Shown: in pieces, positions 27,158 through 35,558 of the stretch
Layout: each line of letters begins with the position of its first letter
Position numbering within the stretch: the stretch's first letter is position 1
Source of the DNA: Bradyrhizobium erythrophlei
GTDB lineage: Bacteria > Pseudomonadota > Alphaproteobacteria > Rhizobiales > Xanthobacteraceae
Direction of reading: 5' to 3'
Assembly (NCBI GenBank): GCA_900129675.1
Contig: FSRD01000001.1
Coordinates: 7,057,501 to 7,121,500, forward strand
DNA: 64,000 nt
The notes under the pieces: generated by a model
What the model saw: the letters and a program-made list of their open reading frames with translations, nothing else
What the model was told of the DNA's origin: nothing
The model's database searches: none
Translations under genes and position numbers: made by a program

Positions 27158-27851
27158 GAGCTGGCTTCCTGACGTGGTTGGCTCCAGCACTGAGCAGTGT
27201 TGCGGCATCCGGGCCATGGCTGCCGTTCGCCGCTCGGTCGACAAACAGGTGTTCTGCTCGGCAACACGACCATGTCGCGCGCGATATGTCCGACAGGCGA
27301 TCGCGTTGCTAAGGCGTCAATGACGTGCCGGGCGTGCGCGTGCCATCTGCGCTGGACGATGCCGTCTGAGACTTTGACCACAATGATCCCGTCTCCCACC
27401 GGTCTTGGAAGGGTAGTGCATGGCCTCAGCCGCGACCATGTCATCCCATCTGCACTCCAGCATTGTCGTTTCCGGAGGCAACAACACTCGATGAGTGCCT
27501 TGGGACACTCTAAAATGATGCCTACCCAGTCGAGCAGACACCGGCCGCACGGTCCCCTGCGCAGCTAGGATAAGTCTACCTGATCGAGCTTACATCAGCC
27601 TTACGACGACCTTCCGCGTGGCTTCAATCGTTCGATGCGCGCGCATGCGGGGTTTTGAAGACGGCGGCGCTGCGCGATCGGTCAGCGTCGCGCGGCGGCG
27701 CGTGGACGTAATGTGCGCCGCAATATCGAGCGGCGCGATTTCCGGACGTCGAATATCCTCCGGGGTCGGTTCGGAGGATTGGAATAATATCCGCAAGGCA
27801 TTCGGATTCGAGAGTGCGAGGGCAGAACTTCTGTATCCGGAGGACGCTGCC
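27158..27851. other. Gene-poor stretch upstream of the RND pump
   Basis: Where a membrane-fusion protein gene would be expected there is no convincing frame. Short frames such as the one around 27320-27550 on the minus strand show no family pattern. The right part (27600-27851) lies ahead of the secreted protein at 27852 and holds no gene I can support. Confidence 0.5.
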
Positions 27852-28325
27852 ATGCTGATCCGTGTTCTTCTGAATGTGCTGGTGTGGGTCGTTGTGTCGA
27901 CCGCTGCGGATGCCTTCAGCACAACCGCAGGGGACAAATGGTCAGACCTGAGGGTCGAACGCCTGCAGCAATTGCCTTCACCTGTTCGCGCGGCACTTCT
28001 CAACGCCCAGAAGACGTGCGGCGAAGAGAGCATCAGCGTGCGGAGCGGATTTATCCGCTATCTGAAGGATGCGAATGGAAACGAACTGATCGTACTCCAC
28101 TTCGATCAGTTTCATTGTGCCAACGGGTCGGCCCTTTGCACCTCGAGCGGATGCCTACATCAGATTTTCCTAGCCCGCAGGGGCCTCGTTCATCGCGAAG
28201 TCTGGCATGGCCATGTTCAAGAGGTTGACTTGACGAACCAGGGCGGCCGGATATTCGCAAACGTCGCATGCGAAAGCGATGGGGGACATTGCGCGGTCAA
28301 TCGGCATTTCAAAATTGACCCCTGA
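27852..28325 (+). CDS. Secreted Cys-containing hypothetical protein
   Basis: The 157-residue product starts MLIRVLLNVLVWVVVSTAAD, a signal peptide likely cleaved near ADA. The mature part has six Cys ('KTCGEES', 'FHCANGSALCTSSGCLHQIF', 'VACESDGGHCAVNRHF'), suggesting disulfide bonds in the periplasm. No enzyme motif is visible. The start at 27852 is chosen for the signal peptide; the frame is open upstream. The RNA-like repeat copy B begins within 15 bases of the stop. Confidence 0.6.
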   Translation: MLIRVLLNVLVWVVVSTAADAFSTTAGDKWSDLRVERLQQLPSPVRAALLNAQKTCGEESISVRSGFIRYLKDANGNELIVLHFDQFHCANGSALCTSSGCLHQIFLARRGLVHREVWHGHVQEVDLTNQGGRIFANVACESDGGHCAVNRHFKIDP

Positions 28326-28336
28326 TTGTTGCCGCC

Positions 28337-28600
28337 GGGTCGCTGCACAGCCTCAAAAACCATGAGGGCAAAGGCGTCCAGATTGTCGGGGAAGCAAGGC
28401 CCGCGCGGTGGCGATTGGCGACCAATTAGAAAAACCCCGCCAGAGAGGACAGTCCCCGGCGAGGTTTCTCTCTTAGTGCGCCCCACTGAGAATAGGTGCG
28501 CAGGGGAGTATGTGCCTTGCACCTTACAGGAAACTGACGCGTAGTTTACGAGGTCCCCAAATATCGCAGCGTCGCTAGCAATGGTGTCCAACAAGTTAAG
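28337..28600 (-). ncRNA. Candidate non-coding RNA repeat, copy B
   Basis: This is the second copy of the block at 17646. From 28468 to 28600 only two bases differ from copy A. The minus-strand order is start region, internal hairpin, then terminator (28432-28467). The far left part (28337-28380) carries small indels relative to copy A, so conservation is strongest across the proposed transcript. It lies between a secreted protein gene and a small hypothetical gene whose 3' end runs into it. Confidence 0.5.
28432..28467. terminator. Intrinsic terminator in repeat copy B
   Basis: The same AAACCCCGCC / GGCGAGGTTT hairpin as in copy A is kept; only one loop base differs. The minus-strand T-run is intact, while the plus-strand T-run is broken by one C. 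Confidence 0.6.
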
Positions 28601-28917
28601 CTTCCATTCGTTGGTGACGCTGCCCGGCTTGATCGGGCTTGCGGGGTGATCCTGAAGTCGGATTGCTTACAGTCTTGAAGATGTTTTTGGTGGGTATCAG
28701 GGGCTGCCCGCAACTTCGGCGCCGCGCTATCCTTCGCTAGTCGCGTTCGCTCGATCTGTTCGACTCGCTCAGCCCCAGCCCGCACCGCCTCCTCCGACGT
28801 CGAAAACTCCGAACCTGATTCCTCCCACCTATTGTTCCCGAAGATCGTAAACATCCACTTGCCATTCTGGCGTTGCCTGGGTTGGCATTTGAGATCGATG
28901 GCGAGCATTTTGGGCAT
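28546..28917 (-). CDS. Small hypothetical protein
   Basis: ATG 28917 follows AGGAG closely, giving 123 residues: MPKMLAIDLKCQPRQRQNGK, then 'WMFTIFGNNRWEESGSEFST' and a helix 'SEEAVRAGAERVEQIERTRL'. The last third enters the RNA-like repeat and is probably not the original C-terminus, so the gene may have been truncated by arrival of the repeat. No family is recognised. Confidence 0.45.
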   Translation of the reverse strand: MPKMLAIDLKCQPRQRQNGKWMFTIFGNNRWEESGSEFSTSEEAVRAGAERVEQIERTRLAKDSAAPKLRAAPDTHQKHLQDCKQSDFRITPQARSSRAASPTNGSLTCWTPLLATLRYLGTS

Positions 28918-29038
28918 TCTCCTGCTTTGCTGACGGACGATCAAATGCATGGCCGATGACAGCCGGCAAAACGTCAATGGCCGGGACGAGCCCGGCCATG
29001 ACGATTTCAAGGCGTGGTGTCGACCAAGGGACTGCCGG

Positions 29039-29858
29039 TCAGGCGACGTCCTGGACCTGACGGTCCGGCCGCATGACCAGACACATCGCGGCACCCACCA
29101 GCAGCAGGCACAGCGACGCGCTGAACGGCGTCGAATAATTGCCGGTGAGGTCGGCGATGAAGCCGAAGGCCAGCGGCGCGCAGATCGACGAAATGGCGGA
29201 GCCCGTGTTGAGCATGCCGCCGGCCGAACCTGCCCAAGCCGGCGCGATGTCGGTGCAGACCGCCCAGGTCGGCGAAACCGCCGCGCGAATGAAGAAGAAT
29301 CCGGTCGCCAGCGCCAACGCGGCCAGATTGACCTCGCGGATGAACAACACCGGGCCGATACAAACGGCGGCGAGGATCAGCGACGTGCCGATGAGTGCGT
29401 TGCGGCCGATCCGCAGACTGCCGGTGCGCCGGTAAAGATAGTCGCTCAGCCAGCCGCCGCTGATGTCGCCGAACACTCCGGCGAACAGCACCCCGAAGGT
29501 GAAGATCGCCGAACTCTTGAGCTCGAGGTGATAGCTCCGGGCGAAATAGGTCGGCAGGTCCAGAACGTCCAGAACGTTGCACTCAGGCACAGGTAAACCA
29601 GCGTCGGCGGCAGCATCGCCGGGATCAGGCGGCGCCACGGCGCCTTCGCCTTCGCCTTGCGGGTGAAAACAAGCTGCGCAAGCTGCTCTTTGGTCACCCC
29701 GGGGTGGGTGCGCGGATCGTCACGGAAGCGCCAGGCCCACACCACCACCCAGACGGCGCTGATGCCACCGAGCATCAGGAAGGCGCCGCGCCAGCCCACA
29801 TAACCCATCAGCCAGACAACCAGCGGCGGCGTCGCAGTGGTGCCGATCGAGATGGGGC
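29039..29858 (-). pseudogene. MFS transporter, N-terminally truncated and frameshifted
   Basis: The minus strand encodes 'SIGTTATPPLVVWLMGYVGW' and 'WVVVWAWRFRDDPRTHPGVT' in one frame, and then, after a frameshift near 29575, 'YFARSYHLELKSSAIFTFGV' to 'MRPDRQVQDVA' in another. Together they form the last two thirds of an MFS carrier of the anion:cation symporter type. The first five or six membrane segments are missing; the break at about 29858 joins a RhuM-like fragment on the other strand. Confidence 0.8.
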
Positions 29859-30181
29859 TTCAGACTTTCGATGGAAACTTGCCGACCGTACAGGAAGCGA
29901 AGGTCGGGAAGAATTATTTGGAAGAGAACGAGCTTTTCGTGCTGCATATTTTGGCAGAACAGTTCTTGTTGTACGTCCAGTCCAAGGCTGTACGGAACAA
30001 GCCAATGACCATGAGCGAGCTTGGGGCGAAGCTTGATGACCTGATTGCCGTCAATGATTACGAGGTCTGGAAGGGTTACAGAGCTGGCGATCAGCGCCGG
30101 CGCGCAGACCAGCACGCGACTGAGCAGTATGCCCGTTTCTTGGTCCGGCTCCGGAAGGATGATGTTCAGCGGATAAGGTAA
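29859..30181 (+). pseudogene. RhuM-family C-terminal fragment
   Basis: The frame reads 'GLQTFDGNLPTVQEAKVGKN', 'YLEENELFVLHILAEQFLLY' and 'KPMTMSELGAKLDDLIAVND', which fits the C-terminal part of RhuM virulence/Fic-associated proteins. The N-terminal DNA-binding-like half is missing at the junction with the MFS fragment. RhuM genes often travel with restriction systems and prophage-like islands, which agrees with the setting. It is not likely to be functional. Confidence 0.6.
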
Positions 30182-30249
30182 ATTTTATTCTGCAATGTGG
30201 CGCTGCCAGTACCTGGTGAAGTCCAACCGACTTGCCGCGCCTAAACTGA

Positions 30250-30305
30250 GGTGGCCCCAGCAGGATTCGAACCTGCAACCCACGGAGTAGAAATCCGCTA
30301 CTCGC
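30250..30305 (-). tRNA. 3' portion of tRNA-Arg(UCU), probable attachment scar
   Basis: On the minus strand, an anticodon stem-loop GCGGA-TTTCTAC-TCCGT (anticodon TCT) is followed by GGGTT, a perfect T-arm GCAGG-TTCGAAT-CCTGC and the acceptor strand TGGGGCC-A-CC. The matching 5' acceptor strand and D-arm are absent upstream. A tRNA 3' half with nothing in front is the usual footprint of site-specific integration. It lies next to a damaged resolvase gene. Confidence 0.75.
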
Positions 30306-30444
30306 TGTGAGGCTGGTAGCTCATCGCTGTCGCCCTGAAGGGTTTGCGAGCCCCAATGCGAGGTTTGCTTGCTGGAGCGTGGCCATAAATGTGTCGACAG
30401 AGCCGAGCGCGCTGCGGCCGGCGGCCTGGAGCGCGCCGTGCTCG

Positions 30445-30946
30445 CAACCGACATCTGCGCGTGCGCTTAATCAGCGTCGGGAGCTTGAGGCGGTGGCGAA
30501 GAGATCAGGCCGGCAGGTTGTCAAGGTTTTCGAGGATGCCGGCATAAGCGGCGCGAAGGGCAGGGATCAACGCCCTGGACTTGATGACATGATGAAGGCA
30601 GTGAATGCGAGGGAATTTGACATGGTCGCCTCGTGGTCGGTGGATCGGCTCGGTCGATCACTCACGGACCTGCTCAGCATACTCCAGGGCCTCCATGAAA
30701 AGGAATGAAAAGGGGGGCGGTCTGTTCCTTCATCAGCAACGGCTCGATACGACGACGACCGCGGGCAAGGCGATGTTTCAAATGCTCGACGTGTTTGCAG
30801 AGTTCGAGCGAGGCATCATTCGGGAACGTGTCAACGCTGGCCTCGCTCGCGTGAGGGCAAACGGTACAAAGTTGGGCCGACGAAGGGTCAAGTCGTCTGT
30901 GGAAGCGCACATCCAACTCAGAGCTAGGCTCGGGAAGCAGCCGTGA
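30445..30946 (+). pseudogene. Resolvase/invertase-type serine recombinase, frameshifted
   Basis: One frame gives 'NQRRELEAVAKRSGRQVVKV', 'FEDAGISGAKGRDQRPGLDD' and 'DMVASWSVDRLGRSLTDLLS'. After a frameshift near 30710 another gives 'GLFLHQQRLDTTTTAGKAMF' and 'EFERGIIRERVNAGLARVRA'. The N-terminal segment with the catalytic Ser is not recognisable, so the gene is dead twice over. The family makes site-specific inversions or resolves cointegrates. Confidence 0.8.
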
Positions 30947-30959
30947 GGGCTTTGCCATT

Positions 30960-31220
30960 TTACTCTTTTTGACCAGTTGGGATCGCGCCTGGGGCGGGCG
31001 GGGTGGTTTCGGTCGTTGGCGCGGCGCCTCTAAGTTCCGCCGCGTTCGCGCAGTCGCCGGCCCAAAGCTTGGTCCCTTTAACCGTCCCGACGAACTTGCA
31101 GCCCATTGGCTCTTTCGGCTTCACCTGGGCCGGCGGCTTGTTGCCGGGTTTGGGCGGTGGAGTTTGAGCGAATGCGGTCGCCGCAAAGCAGACCGTGAAG
31201 AGAACCAGGAACGCCCGCAT
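30960..31220 (-). CDS. Small secreted Pro-rich hypothetical protein
   Basis: The 86 residues start MRAFLVLFTVCFAATAFAQT, a clear signal peptide cleaved at FAQ-T. A Pro/Lys-rich linker follows, then 'GCKFVGTVKGTKLWAGDCAN' with two Cys that could pair. It is periplasmic by prediction. The gene for a 59-residue helical protein lies just upstream with two bases between them, so they form an operon. Confidence 0.6.
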   Translation of the reverse strand: MRAFLVLFTVCFAATAFAQTPPPKPGNKPPAQVKPKEPMGCKFVGTVKGTKLWAGDCANAAELRGAAPTTETTPPAPGAIPTGQKE

Positions 31221-31222
31221 AG

Positions 31223-31402
31223 CTACTTTCCTCTCGCCTTTTGCCCGCGCGGAACAATATCTTTCAGCGTGTCTATGCGGGCCTGAAAGCTTCCGATCTG
31301 CTGAAAAGCCTTGTGCCGCTCCTCGCCCGGCGGAAGTTCACGAGCAAGCGCCAACAGCCTTGCTGCGATTTCTTCTAACTCCCGCAGCCGCTCCGCATTC
31401 AT
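31223..31402 (-). CDS. Small helical hypothetical protein
   Basis: From ATG 31402 the product of 59 residues is MNAERLRELEEIAARLLALA... and is nearly all amphipathic helix with heptad-like spacing, followed by a basic end (RGQKARGK). A ribosome-binding site GAAGG precedes it; an in-frame start 12 codons upstream is possible. Similar short proteins occur in Bradyrhizobium. It heads the two-gene operon with the secreted Pro-rich protein. Confidence 0.5.
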   Translation of the reverse strand: MNAERLRELEEIAARLLALARELPPGEERHKAFQQIGSFQARIDTLKDIVPRGQKARGK

Positions 31403-31546
31403 TTGACCTTCGCCTTCAGCCCGCTGCCGCCTTGTCATCTATGTAACCCACAAGGTGACGCGAGTCACATAACGCAACCGCGAACTGACGTATTCCTGTC
31501 GCCACGAGCTGAGGAATGGTCCTCATCGAAGAGGCAGGGGAATGAC

Positions 31547-31729
31547 ATGAGCAAGCTGAACAACGGCATTCGTGAACTGAACATCGACGAACTCGACCAG
31601 GTGAGCGGCGGCAACCGGAGCCAGGTGAACGACCCGTGGTATCGCGGCCCGAAGTTGGGCGCACCGCAAGGCTCGATTGCCCAGGGCGATACGCTCGACA
31701 ACACGCTGACCTTCGACCAACTGCCGTGA
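31547..31729 (+). CDS. Double-glycine leader peptide (bacteriocin-like), 1 of 3
   Basis: The 60-residue product MSKLNNGIRELNIDELDQVS-GG has the class II bacteriocin leader signature ELDQVSGG, which C39-type peptidase/ABC transporters cut after GG. The predicted core is 38 residues, starts NRSQVNDPWYRG and ends LTFDQLP. It has no Cys, so no disulfides or lanthionines. A GAGGCAGGGG ribosome-binding region precedes the ATG and a hairpin follows the stop. The gene lies inside the segment between two tRNA scars. The function as bacteriocin, signal or effector is open. Confidence 0.65.
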   Translation: MSKLNNGIRELNIDELDQVSGGNRSQVNDPWYRGPKLGAPQGSIAQGDTLDNTLTFDQLP

Positions 31730-31735
31730 CCGGGG

Positions 31736-31764
31736 AGGCCGCCAAGTGAAGCGGCCCTCTTTTC
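31736..31764 (+). terminator. Intrinsic terminator after the first double-glycine peptide gene
   Basis: GGCCGC and GCGGCC pair around an eight-base loop (with GAG/CTC extension) and are followed by CTCTTTTC, a short T-run on the plus strand. Confidence 0.6.
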
Positions 31765-32817
31765 AAGTGGGGCGCGGCGACGGCGGCCGGGCAGCGGCAC
31801 AGACTCTCTCATGCGCTGGCACCGATCGACCGGAATGGACAGCCTGCGGCCCCGACCCGCACCAGCGGCCTTCCTAGAGTCACGGCGCGCTCGTTTGCGG
31901 CTGGTGTATGCAGCGCTGGCGGGATCGTCGGCTCAGCCCGTGGGCCGCCAGGCGAGGGCATCGCCGGGGCACCGGCCCACATAATCGCGTTCCAACCTTC
32001 GCACATGCAGCCGGTCGGCCTCACGGATTTTCGCCTCGGCGGCGCTCCGGATCAGAACCGATTCGCGGTGCTGGCTGGCGTGGATCCCGTGTGCGTAAGG
32101 CCGTCCAGGCGCTAAGACACTAAGTGAGACCCCAACGCGCACGGTCGCTCTTAGATCCGTCCGAGAGCGTCTTGTGAGAGCGGCGGGCATCGAGAACCAA
32201 TACGGCAGGCTGGCATACAAGGCGGCTCGGTCCCAGATCTTGAATGACTCGGTCATCCAAGCGCCGCCTGGCTTCAATCGCTGTGAGCGCTGCCGGCAAG
32301 AGTTCAGTCGCCTCGATGAGGGGCCCGAATGCCCGGATTTGGATCGCGAAGCCGTTCAAGGCGTAGTCCGAGCTTGACCACCGGAACGTCGGCGCCGGCG
32401 CGAGCCGCAGGGTCGCCATCAGCGTGGGTACCGGACTCCGTTCAGGCTTAAACAGACTCGATTCAGCCCTTAGGGCACAGTCGAGCACAATCGCCACACC
32501 GACACCCAGAGCCGCCTCTTAAGGCCGATTCGCATAAGGTTCATTACGCGAAAAACCGACCAATCAGACATTCGCGGGCCTTTAGTCAGCGCCGCGAAAC
32601 GCGGCCGCGTCAATCCGGCCGCTCCGACACATCCGGCGGCCTCAACGGCCGCCGGATGGAAGATTTAATCAATGGCCATCCGAGCTTGGGCTAAATGGAC
32701 ACGGAAATACGCGGGATGGACGACTTAGGTCGAACCTCATCATAACGACACGACCGGATGGAGATTGCCCTGTGTACTCCCACACCTGTGCATCCCGATG
32801 CCGCCGGAGGAAGAGAA
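31765..32817. other. Gene-poor kilobase
   Basis: Both strands contain open frames of 60-125 codons, but none shows a family pattern or good start signal, and frames overlap on opposite strands as expected for GC-rich non-coding DNA. The only clear structure is the large hairpin at 32630. This may be decayed island sequence. Confidence 0.5.
32630..32658. repeat. Perfect 12-bp hairpin
   Basis: CATCCGGCGGCC and GGCCGCCGGATG pair perfectly around the loop TCAAC. A T-run is absent on both sides, so it is either a remnant terminator or a palindromic intergenic element. Confidence 0.6.
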
Positions 32818-33110
32818 CTAAGAGGGGTCGTGCGAACGACCGGCGTAAAGCCGAGTCAATGCCAGCATCCTGCCAAACCCATAAGCCGCCGAAACCATCG
32901 ACGATCCGCCATAAGAGACGAACGGCAAGGTCATGCCTTTGGCCGGTATTACTTCAAATTGACTGAAATGTTTATCGCGGCCTGCAGGCCAAACAAGATC
33001 GCCAAGCCGGAAGCGGCGAAGCCGATCAGTTCCTTGCGGCCTTCCGGCGTTGCGCCGATCAGCACCAGGATGCACTGTTTTTCGTCTTCGAGACGTGCCT
33101 GGAGATGGAT
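32818..33110 (-). pseudogene. C-terminal fragment of FtsW/RodA-type protein, frameshifted
   Basis: One minus-strand frame gives 'LIGFAASGLAILFGLQAAIN' and 'ISVNLK', the next gives 'VIPAKGMTLPFVSYGGSSMV' and 'SAAYGFGRMLALTRL', with the shift near 32953. This is the hallmark end of FtsW, the SEDS lipid II polymerase of division, including the PFxSYGGSS motif. Only about 90 residues remain, so it is a stray piece and not the cell's working ftsW. It adjoins the integrase gene and may mark captured DNA. Confidence 0.8.
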
Positions 33111-33174
33111 GCAGGGGGGCATGTCAGAGCCGATCGGGGTCAAATTTCAATCAGTCTCCACATTCTGCGCGAGA

Positions 33175-34446
33175 TCAGCCGGGAGCGGCAATGATCCGGC
33201 GAAGTTCATCGGCCAGAATGTCCACTGCTCGCCGCTTTTCCGGGAGCATGTCGTACTTGTCGTACACCTCCGTCACGTCGCCGTTTACGTGATCTAACAG
33301 CGCCTTTACGTCCGGCCGCGGAGCGCCGGCACGCCGGGCTATTGTAGCAGCGGTCCGCCGCAGATCGTGGGCTGTGAAGTGTTCCATGCCGAGGAACTCT
33401 CGGATCCCCATTCGATCCTCGGGCTTTCCGTTCCTCTTCGTGCCGTTCTTCTTCCCATTAAGGGCCTGAGAGATCGACGCGCGCGCGATCGAGGTGCTGC
33501 TGGTGTCGTCGAACTTTGATGGGAACAGAACCTTCTGCTTCTTGTCCTTGATCGCCTCGTCGATGATCGTGCACGCCAGGTCCGATAGCGGGACGATGAC
33601 GGCGCGGTCCTTTTTGACCCTGCCTGGCGGCATATCGTAGAGCGCGCTGGCGGTGCCCAGGTCGGTAAGCTCGCAGATCTGGGCGCCGGCGGCCTGGTAG
33701 GGCCGGACCATGGTCGTCAATATCATTCGGATCGCCAGGCAGACGTAGCGCTCGGCGGGCACACCGTCTCGATCGAGGCCCCACCATAGGGTTCGGATTT
33801 CCTCATCCCTCAGCACGCGATCGCGCTTCCTCTCTTTGCCGCCGCGTCGCTCCAGGTCCGCCAGCGGATTGGAGGGGACGTACTTGCGGCCTGGTTGCTT
33901 GCCCCACTTGAACATCTTGTGCAGGACCGACTGGGTGCGGTTCGCACTGACCGGCGCCGTCTCGGCGATCGTGTCCAGGAGGTCAGCCACGTCGTCGTCC
34001 GTGATCGAGGCGGCCGGGAGACGACCCCATTCTTCTCGCGGGCGCTTGAGGTATCCCACGTCGTTCGTCCAGGACTTCTTGTTCGGCTTGGCGTACTCGT
34101 CGAGATACAGATCGGCGAACTTGTCGAAGGAGAGTTCCTCCTCCTTGGTGAAGCGCCGGCGCTCGGCCCGCTGCTCGGCGCGAGGGTCCTCGTCGGACGC
34201 TATCGCCTTCCGGTGCTCGGCGACCTTGGCGCGCGCGGCCGCTAGGTCGATGTCTGGGTAGGTGCCGAGCGTGAGGGCAACGGTCTTTGAGAGGAGCGGG
34301 CTCCAGTATTTGAAGGAGAAAGTCTTCGAGCCGGCTTTGGTGACGCGCAGAATGAGCCCTGGGCAGGCGGCATCTGACAGCTCCAGTCTATCCTTGTCGG
34401 GCGGGCACTTCGCCGCTTTAATGGCGCTGTCGGTCAACTTCGGCAT
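33175..34446 (-). CDS. Tyrosine-type site-specific integrase (DUF4102 arm-binding domain)
   Basis: From MPKLTDSAIKAAKCPPDKDR the product has 423 residues. The N-terminal DUF4102 domain ('LILRVTKAGSKTFSFKYWSP', 'LTLGTYPDIDLAAARAKVAE') binds arm sites. The catalytic domain shows the Arg in 'TTMVRPYQAAGA', 'FTAHDLRRTAATIARRAG' (H-x-x-R), the second His in 'LLDHVNGDV' and the nucleophile in 'EVYDKYD'. All are kept, so it should be active. Its start faces a tRNA-Pro 3' end at 34621, the natural target class of these enzymes. It probably drove insertion of the island. Confidence 0.9.
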   Translation of the reverse strand: MPKLTDSAIKAAKCPPDKDRLELSDAACPGLILRVTKAGSKTFSFKYWSPLLSKTVALTLGTYPDIDLAAARAKVAEHRKAIASDEDPRAEQRAERRRFTKEEELSFDKFADLYLDEYAKPNKKSWTNDVGYLKRPREEWGRLPAASITDDDVADLLDTIAETAPVSANRTQSVLHKMFKWGKQPGRKYVPSNPLADLERRGGKERKRDRVLRDEEIRTLWWGLDRDGVPAERYVCLAIRMILTTMVRPYQAAGAQICELTDLGTASALYDMPPGRVKKDRAVIVPLSDLACTIIDEAIKDKKQKVLFPSKFDDTSSTSIARASISQALNGKKNGTKRNGKPEDRMGIREFLGMEHFTAHDLRRTAATIARRAGAPRPDVKALLDHVNGDVTEVYDKYDMLPEKRRAVDILADELRRIIAAPG

Positions 34447-34580
34447 GAAACTGGAACACTGACTGGAGGACTTGAAATCCCTTGTATCGCCTTCCCCCGG
34501 GGGAAGGAAATGGGGTGATACCCTGATATCCACCGGGCGTTATGAGACGACAAAGTGTAGAAAAATCAATTGGAAGGCGG

Positions 34581-34624
34581 TCTCATAGGATCTCACGAGG
34601 TCCGCTAGATCTCACAAAATCTAG
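34581..34624 (+). promoter_or_regulatory. Candidate integrase arm/core binding sites
   Basis: Three TCTCA-starting repeats (34581, 34591, 34610) and an inverted CTAGAT / ATCTAG pair (34605-34610 and 34619-34624) lie between the integrase start and the tRNA-Pro 3' end. Their place and repetition fit integrase or excisionase binding, but this is inference from arrangement only. Confidence 0.35.
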
Positions 34625-34670
34625 TCTGGGAGACTAGGGGTCGGAGGTTCAAATCCTCTCGCTCCGACCA
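34621..34670 (+). tRNA. 3' portion of tRNA-Pro(GGG), attachment-site scar
   Basis: The anticodon arm CTAGT-CTGGGAG-ACTAG (anticodon GGG) is followed by GGGTC, the T-arm GGAGG-TTCAAAT-CCTCT, acceptor strand CGCTCCG, discriminator A and an encoded CCA. The 5' acceptor strand (expected CGGAGCG) and D-arm are missing upstream. It therefore looks like an attR/attL-type end left by an element integrated at a tRNA-Pro gene. Confidence 0.78.
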
Positions 34671-34844
34671 ATATAATCAAATATTTTCAATGTATTACGG
34701 AAGTCGTCGAAAGGGCGAAGGTTGGCAGATGCCAAGAATCGCCACCGGCTCGCCACCCCGCAGGAATCTGCAGGCCAGTCCCGACATACCGAAGCCGTCG
34801 AACTGTCGAGCCAAGCGGCCAGTTGATCGACCAGAGGGCGGCTC

Positions 34845-35558
34845 GTGTTGGGTCGAATAGTTTCGCTTAATCTCCGGCACGGCGGTGGTCGAAGAATTGC
34901 CTCTCTGACCGACTGGCTGTTGAGCAAGTCCCCATCTGCAGTTATCGCCACAGAGTGGCGCAACAACGCGCCTGGGCAACATTTGAGAAATCGGCTGACG
35001 CTCAACGGACTTGAATCTATTTTGGCGTCGCCAGCCACTCCCCAAATGAACACCGTGCTTCTCGCGGCGAGGGGCACAGTCAGTTCCAAGGCCGCTACTC
35101 CACTGAACTCGCCAGTGGGTGAACTGGTCTCAATTTCAATGGTGGACGGTGTCAGTATTCTCGGATGCTACTTTCCGCAACGAATGGCCAAATCTCCCTT
35201 CTTCCGACGATGTATTGAAATGGCCGCAAGCAATTCGCATAGGCCGTTTGTAATGATCGGTGACCTTAATACCGGACGAAACGACCTCGATATCGAGGGA
35301 AATGGGGTACCGTTCCACTGTGCCGATCAGTTCGCAGCCCTTCACGAACAAGGTGGTCTCGTCGACCTATGGCGTTTACGGCACGGCGAGCGGCGCGACT
35401 GGACTTGGAGATCGGCGAGGAATGGATTTCGCATCGATCATGCTTTCGGAAACCAAGCTTTCATCAATCGCTTTCCAAATTTTCGATGCGAGATTGATCA
35501 CCAGCCGCGAGTGACCGAACTAACGGATCACAGCGCGATAATCCTCGATCTGGAATAG
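34845..35558 (+). CDS. Endonuclease/exonuclease/phosphatase-fold protein
   Basis: The 237-residue product starts with GTG (VLGRIVSLNLRHGGGRRIAS) after a purine-rich GAGGGCGG. EEP-fold motifs are visible: 'SLNLRHGG' at the N-terminus, the catalytic 'MIGDLNTGRNDLD', 'RIDHAFG' and the final 'LTDHSAIILDLE' with Asp-His. Members include ExoIII-like nucleases and phosphodiesterases that use Mg2+. The first conserved Glu is probably in 'IATEWRNN'. A DNA or RNA nuclease is the best guess, and its position directly after an attachment scar makes it possible island cargo or a chromosomal neighbour. Confidence 0.75.
   Translation: MLGRIVSLNLRHGGGRRIASLTDWLLSKSPSAVIATEWRNNAPGQHLRNRLTLNGLESILASPATPQMNTVLLAARGTVSSKAATPLNSPVGELVSISMVDGVSILGCYFPQRMAKSPFFRRCIEMAASNSHRPFVMIGDLNTGRNDLDIEGNGVPFHCADQFAALHEQGGLVDLWRLRHGERRDWTWRSARNGFRIDHAFGNQAFINRFPNFRCEIDHQPRVTELTDHSAIILDLE

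Noticed and set aside
27245..27590. A decayed CzcB-type membrane-fusion gene upstream of the RND pump
   Set aside because: Six-frame reading gives only short frames without the hairpin, lipoyl or beta-barrel patterns of the family.
30250..30305. A complete tRNA-Arg gene
   Set aside because: The 5' acceptor strand and D-arm cannot be found in the upstream bases, so only the 3' half is present.
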